Of a stretch of DNA of 64,000 nucleotides, positions 59,068 through 64,000 are shown one piece after another. A program made the position numbers and the translations under genes. The stretch spans positions 108,511,906-108,575,905 of the forward strand of contig OY804577.1 in NCBI GenBank assembly GCA_963680875.1, written 5' to 3'. Position 1 is the stretch's first letter; each line of letters begins with the position of its first letter. The notes beneath the pieces are model-generated. The model did no database searches. It was given only the letters and a program-made list of their open reading frames with translations, and was not told the DNA's origin. The DNA comes from Bathymodiolus brooksi. Lineage: Eukaryota; Mollusca; Bivalvia; Mytilida; Modiolidae.

Positions 59068-61889
59068 CTAAAAATAACAAAAAAACATCTTCTAATTGCA
59101 TAATTTAGAAAGTCTGAAAGAGTCATATATTTCAATACAATATGTATATTATATCAAATCACTTTTATCCTGTCTAGGGTCTTTGTTGTTCTTGCTCCCA
59201 AAGACTATTAAATTATTTGGCTTTCAAATATTTTGACTTTGAGCGTACCTGATGAAGGTTTTCCAAGAAACACATCATGTACACTAAATTGGATATCTAC
59301 GCTTTTATTACTATGCTGTATTACTATGTATGTTCTCATTCATTGCTTTAACATATAATATATTGTATTAAAATTATACTATCTTCTTTAGCTTTCTGTT
59401 TAGTGTTTTGCAGATAATAAGTTGTCGTTTTTCCTTTGGAGATTGCATTGTCCATCTTCCTTCGAATTACGGCATACTGAATTACCAAACTTATCATTTT
59501 TTCGTTGTGCAAGTGTATGCACAATTTCAACCATAAAAGAACATTGTCGCTTCCGCCATCAAATAGTAACAAACTGCACGTTGCAAACTCTTTATTGAAT
59601 CATGACAAACTCGTCTATTATATAACCATTACGTTTCAAACATTGAAATATCCTACGGATGCAAACTCATGAACACCACTCCGCATCAAAGGGAGCATCG
59701 ACAACCCCTGCTTTGAAGGCTCGGTACAAGGTGAATATGTATATGTGCGTTAGGGGTGTCGATTTTTGCCCGTTCCTATGACTTTTCAATTGGAATTTGG
59801 AACAGTTCTGACAGTGTGGTATTTTCCCCATTTCATTATGCTGTTAGCTACTTATTAGCAGAGTATGTACATGCGATTCAAGTATAAGGTATAAATCTAA
59901 ACCAGGACACGTTATGCTTCTTCAAATACAGATACTAACCTGGAGCAAGTTTGGCAAATACTCTGTTAAGCAGTTTGTCCACATGCACATCATCCCAACC
60001 ATGTAACACATGTCCCAAAATGTAGAGATCTGCGGAAGGTATTTCATCCTCAAAGAAATCTCCTACAACAATGACATTCTAGCATGTAGACATATTAAAA
60101 ACTATTTTAACATGTAGATATATTAAAAACTATTTTAACATGTAGATATATTAAAAACTATGTTAACATGTAGACATATTAAAAACTATTTTAAAATGTA
60201 GACATATTAAAAACTATTTTAACATGTAGATATATTAAAAACTATTTTAACATGTAGACATATTAAAAAACTATGTTAACATGTAGATATATTAAAAACT
60301 ATTTTAACATGTAGATATATTAAAAACTATTTTAACATGTAGATATATTAAAAACTATGTTAACATGTAGATATATTAAAACATTATTCTAACATTTAAA
60401 TATATTAAAAATTATTTTAATATGTTGACGTATTAAAAATTATTCTAACATATAGACATATTAAAAAATATTTCAACATGTAACCATATTAAAAATTATT
60501 ACTTCGTATGTGATTGATCTTCAAAAGTCTTACTCTAACCGTTTCCACACACACACACACACACACACACAGTGTGTGTAGTTAATTACCCAGAACTCGT
60601 AATAAAATATTACTTGTCGGTACACTCGATTACCTATATTTTAGGGTACATGATTTGTTATTGTGGCTTGTTTGTTGTTTCTGCTTTATTTATTTCTATA
60701 TACTTCATTAGTACAATAAACATAAAATTTCTATTGTATTAAGCTAGAGTGCAGAATTTTAAATATATTTCATAGTGTCACATTGATCATGTATGTTGAT
60801 TGCAGATATACCCGGTACTAACAAGTACTTATATATATACTTACTAACTAAGGGTTAACGAGATCTAGATTAATTACTAATGTAATACCACTTTCAAAAG
60901 AACATTCAAATTAAAACAATAAATTGGTGGTATAAGGTACATGTACTGACCTACTTTAAACTGAACTCTTCCGTCTGTTGTATTGTGAGGGAAGAATTTT
61001 TGTGCAATCTGTACAACTGGTGGCAAGTCAAGCATTGTAATTTTCATGTTGGGGTATGCTTTAGACAATTCCATTGAGATTCTACCAGATCCACCTGAAA
61101 ACAACAATATCACTGACAATGAACATGCTTTTAAATTTAGATGTATAAACTAATATCTATTTTAAGAAATGTGTTTAAATTGAAATAAAGCCAAAAAAAC
61201 TATGAAACAAAATAGGGACTTTTGTTGGAAATATTTAGAATAGGGATAATTTTGGTTAAGATATAATATAAAAGAAAATCAATGAAAATAGCAGAAACTA
61301 TCTACACCCCTTTAAAAAGAGTCCATTTTTTACCTGTTTTGACCATGTCTTGCAACGTTTGGATATTTTTTACAAAGGAAAATAGCTGAAATCAGTTAAA
61401 TAGCTAACAAAATCATCCCTGTTAGAAGAGGATTATAGAGATACGTACCACCGAGATCAACTGCTTCCCGATGTGGATTGAGATCAAATGCGCGCACTAC
61501 TGCACTAGCACAAGAACATGAGAAGGCATCCGTTGACATGATGAACTTAGAAATCATATCACTAGGAGGATTGTCCATGCTTTTTCCTTTCGCCATTGAT
61601 GGTGGCATCATTGGCATCTTTCCCATCATGCCACTTGGCATCATTGGCATGTTTCCCATCATGCCACTGGGCATCATGCCACTTGGCATAGGTGGCATTT
61701 TGTTCATATTCATACCAGTCATATGTTTCGGCAAGTTTGGTTTGCTTGCATTGGTTGAGGTTGATTGATTGTCTTCAATTTTAATCGATTTCATTCCATT
61801 TTTCATATCGGCCATGTTCATTTCATTTTTCATTTCTTCCTGATTTCGCTTATCTGCAATATTTTTGTTAATATCCATCTTTGGAAGTC
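58844..61889 (-). CDS. Acetylserotonin O-methyltransferase-like gene, 3' exons
   Basis: Four exons on the minus strand, 61889-61449, 61094-60951, 60062-59940 and 59067-58844, joined by GT-AG introns all in phase 1. The product is the C-terminal SAM-dependent methyltransferase part of the ASMT/HIOMT-COMT family: DLGG|GSGRI (SAM loop across a junction), MLDLPPVV (acidic residue binding ribose), GDFFEDEIPSADLYILGHVL then HGWDD (catalytic-base His region), APG|GSLLVLEK, and a normal C-terminus. Family enzymes O-methylate small phenols or indoles in the cytosol; the substrate here is unknown. The N-terminal dimerisation exons must lie beyond 64000. The first exon here has a ~95-residue Met/Pro-rich insertion not usual in the family. 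Confidence 0.9.
59190..59320 (+). repeat. Dispersed repeat B, single copy (intronic)
   Basis: TTGCTCCCAAAGACTATTAA, ATTATTTGGCTTTCAAATAT, TTTGAGCGTACCTGATGAAG, AACACATCATGTACAC and TTGGATATCTACGCTTTTAT. This is the unamplified form of the element expanded at 28861. Confidence 0.88.
59385..59490 (-). repeat. Dispersed repeat C fragment (intronic)
   Basis: TTAGCTTTCTGTTTAGTG, CGTTTTTCCTTTGGAGATTG, CATTGTCCATCTTCCTTCGA and ATTACGGCATACTGAATTAC follow the complement of repeat C. The 74-codon frame over it is not a gene. Confidence 0.7.
59700..59860 (+). repeat. Dispersed repeat A, single unit (intronic)
   Basis: GGCTCGGTACAAGGTGAATA, TATGTGCGTTAGGGGTGTCG (satellite-like end), then TTTTTGCCCGTTCC, TTTTCAATTGGAATTTGG and AGTTCTGACAGTGTGGTATT. 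Here the satellite-homologous segment occurs once. Confidence 0.78.
59940..60062 (-). CDS. ASMT-like exon, catalytic His segment
   Basis: 123 bp with acceptor TTGTTGTAG and donor GTTAGT. It encodes DFFEDEIPSADLYILGHVLH, then GWDDVHVDKLLNRVFAKLAP. The His in VLHGW corresponds to the family's proton-abstracting His. It is too short to appear as a long open frame and was found by joining phases. Confidence 0.9.
60081..60505. repeat. Intronic tandem repeat, ~15 x 28 bp
   Basis: AACATGTAGATATATTAAAA followed by ACTATTTT, repeated about 15 times, with decay toward the right end. It lies in the intron between the SAM-binding and catalytic-His exons, 19 bp from the acceptor side of the 60062 exon. 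Confidence 0.93.
60506..60948. other. Intron sequence, non-coding
   Basis: Rest of the same intron. Apart from a (CA) microsatellite at 60546-60571 nothing is recognised. Confidence 0.7.
60546..60571. repeat. (CA)13 microsatellite
   Basis: An uninterrupted CA dinucleotide run. Confidence 0.95.
60951..61094 (-). CDS. ASMT-like exon, SAM-binding segment
   Basis: 144 bp between acceptor TTGTTTTCAG and donor GTCAGT. It encodes GGSGRISMELSKAYPNMKIT, MLDLPPVVQIAQKFF and GRVQFKVG, i.e. the end of the SAM loop and the acidic ribose-binding strand. Confidence 0.9.
61449..61889 (-). CDS. ASMT-like exon with Met/Pro-rich insertion
   Basis: Acceptor TTGTATTACAG precedes 61889 and donor GTACGT follows 61449. 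It encodes GLPK, then a charged stretch (IADKRNQEEMKNEMNMADMK), then PSGMMPSGMMGNMPMMPSGM-type repeats, then DMISKFIMSTDAFS and AFDLNPHREAVDLGG, which is ordinary family sequence. Relatives have a loop of only a few residues between GLP and the helix before the SAM domain. The length is 441 bp, with no frame break across the insertion. Confidence 0.85.
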
Positions 61890-61989
61890 CTGTAATACAA
61901 ATATTTTAATATTTTTATACACATAACAATGGAGAATTATTTCTTTTTAGCATTTTGCATCTGATGCATAGTTGACTCGTATTGGGTAG

Positions 61990-62052
61990 ATTTCATAAGA
62001 AAAGTTTAAAGATAGCAAAGCGGTAATCAAAAGACGTAAGTCGACGAACAAA
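61990..62052 (+). repeat. Repeat C flank of the 38-bp array
   Basis: AGCGGTAATCAAAAGACGTA and AGTCGACGAACAAACAATAC correspond to GGTAATCAGAAGCCGTAAAT and CGAAGAAAGACAGACAATAC of the repeat C copy at 55326. The array therefore starts inside a repeat C element. Confidence 0.85.
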
Positions 62053-64000
62053 CAATACAATGGCCAAAAGAAACAGAACAAAAGGACAAACAATACAATG
62101 GCCAAAAGAAACAGAACAAAAGGACAAACAATGCAATGGCCAAAAGAAACAGAACAAAAGGACAAACAATGCAATGGCCAAAAGAAACAGAACAAAAGGA
62201 CAAACAATGCAATGGCCAAAAGAAACAGAACAAAAAGACAAACAATGCAATGGCCAAAAGAAACAGAACAAAAGGACAAACAATGCAATGGCCAAAAGAA
62301 ACAGAACAAAAGGACAAACAATGCAATGGCCAAAAGAAACAGAACAAAAGGACAAACAATGCAATGGCCAAAAGAAACAGAACAAAAGGACAAACAATGC
62401 AATGGCCAAAAGAAACAGAACAAAAAGACAAACAATGCAATGGCCAAAAGAAACAGAACAAAAGGACAAACAATGCAATGGCCAAAAGAAACAGAACAAA
62501 AGGACAAACAATGCAATGGCCAAAAGAAACAGAACAAAAGGACAAACAATGCAATGGCCAAAAGAAACAGAACAAAAGGACAAACAATGCAATGGCCAAA
62601 AGAAACAGAACAAAAGGACAAACAATGCAATGGCCAAAAGAAACAGAACAAAAGGACAAACAATGCAATGGCCAAAAGAAACAGAACAAAAGGACAAACA
62701 ATGCAATGGCCAAAAGAAACAGAACAAAAGGACAAACAATGCAATGGCCAAAAGAAACAGAACAAAAGGACAAACAATGCAATGGCCAAAAGAAACAGAA
62801 CAAAAGGACAAACAATGCAATGGCCAAAAGAAACAGAACAAAAGGACAAACAATGCAATGGCCAAAAGAAACAGAACAAAAGGACAAACAATGCAATGGC
62901 CAAAAGAAACAGAACAAAAGGACAAACAATGCAATGGCCAAAAGAAACAGAACAAAAGGACAAACAATGCAATGGCCAAAAGAAACAGAACAAAAGGACA
63001 AACAATGCAATGGCCAAAAGAAACAGAACAAAAGGACAAACAATGCAATGGCCAAAAGAAACAGAACAAAAGGACAAACAATGCAATGGCCAAAAGAAAC
63101 AGAACAAAAGGACAAACAATGCAATGGCCAAAAGAAACAGAACAAAAGGACAAACAATGCAATGGCCAAAAGAAACAGAACAAAAGGACAAACAATGCAA
63201 TGGCCAAAAGAAACAGAACAAAAGGACAAACAATGCAATGGCCAAAAGAAACAGAACAAAAGGACAAACAATGCAATGGCCAAAAGAAACAGAACAAAAG
63301 GACAAACAGTGCAATGGCCAAAAGAAACAGAACAAAAGGACAAACAGTGCAATGGCCAAAAGAAACAGAACAAAAGGACAAACAGTGCAATGGCCAAAAG
63401 AAACAGAACAAAAGGACAAACAATGCAATGGCCAAAAGAAACAGAACAAAAGGACAAACAATGCAATGGCCAAAAGAAACAGAACAAAAGGACAAACAAT
63501 GCAATGGCCAAAAGAAACAGAACAAAAGGACAAACAATGCAATGGCCAAAAGAAACAGAACAAAAGGACAAACAATGCAATGGCCAAAAGAAACAGAACA
63601 AAAGGACAAACAATGCAATGGCCAAAAGAAACAGAACAAAAGGATAAACAATGCAATGGCCAAAAGAAACAGAACAAAAGGACAAACAATGCAATAGCCA
63701 AAAGAAACAGAACAAAAGGACAAACAATGCAATGGCCAAAAGAAACAGAACAAAAGGACAAACAATGCAATGGCCAAAAGAAACAGAACAAAAGGACAAA
63801 CAATGCAATGGCCAAAAGAAACAGAACAAAAAGACAAACAATGCAATGGCCAAAAGAAACAGAACAAAAGGACAAACAATGCAATGGCCAAAAGAAACAG
63901 AACAAAAGGACAAACAATGCAATGGCCAAAAGAAACAGAACAAAAGGACAAACAATGCAATGGCCAAAAGAAACAGAACAAAAGGACAAACAATGCAATG
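62053..64000. repeat. 38-bp satellite array, 51+ units, open at window end
   Basis: Units of exactly 38 bp (CAATGCAATGGCCAAAAGAA, then ACAGAACAAAAGGACAAA) run from 62053 to the window end with no net indel: 51 periods to 63991. The first two units have CAATACAATGG as in the parent element. Three adjacent units (63307-63390) share CAGTGC, a sign of local duplication. Because 38 is not divisible by 3, three units form a 114-bp frame period. Most frames lack stops, giving long spurious ORFs on both strands (up to 683 codons). It lies upstream of the first visible methyltransferase-like exon. Confidence 0.97.

Noticed and set aside
62027..63998. Very long open frames (up to 683 codons minus, 545 codons plus) in the 38-bp array
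   Set aside because: All come from the periodic sequence: three 38-bp units make a stop-free 114-bp period in several frames on both strands at once. No start context, domain or non-repetitive part supports a protein.

Overview
The window is animal nuclear DNA and most probably comes from a bivalve mollusc, perhaps a mytilid mussel or a relative. It is AT-rich with intron-split coding sequence, no operons and no ribosome binding sites. It carries tRNA-headed SINEs that share a core on the motif GGTTTTCTCCGGGTA and an L1/Tx1-like LINE. Several short dispersed repeats resemble ones I remember from mussel genomes, such as CCTGTACCAAGTCAGGAA and CATGATGAAGG..GAAACGCGTCG. That resemblance is from memory and was not searched. 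Most of the window is repeat.

Layout. Positions 1-22306 are one uninterrupted satellite of a 62-bp monomer (359 complete monomers, no net indel) with a patchwork of higher-order duplications; its left end lies outside the window. Positions 22307-33630 hold clustered SINEs, single or partial copies of three dispersed repeat families (called A, B and C here), a 15 x 50 bp array and a 12 x 45 bp array. About 35160-40905 is an array of units of about 110 bp, broken at 38507-38878 by other repeat DNA. Positions 43244-47330 hold a decayed LINE on the minus strand. Positions 48930-49066 form a long near-perfect hairpin. Positions 49937-54126 hold what looks like a young composite DNA transposon: two 472-bp direct repeats, identical by eye and each with 18-bp terminal inverted repeats, enclose a His-Me/HNH-type endonuclease gene and a convergent Mutator-like (DDE) transposase gene, with a possible TTCA target-site duplication outside.

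The only clear host gene is a minus-strand acetylserotonin O-methyltransferase-like gene. Its last four exons lie at 61889-58844 with splice-consistent junctions. Its first exon in the window carries an unusual Met/Pro-rich insertion, and its introns hold fragments of the dispersed repeats and tandem arrays. The upstream intron or flank (62053-64000) is a 38-bp satellite running off the window edge.

The main theme is that three of the tandem arrays (62, 45 and 38 bp) are amplified internal segments of dispersed repeats whose unamplified copies are present elsewhere in the window, so the window records satellite birth at several stages.
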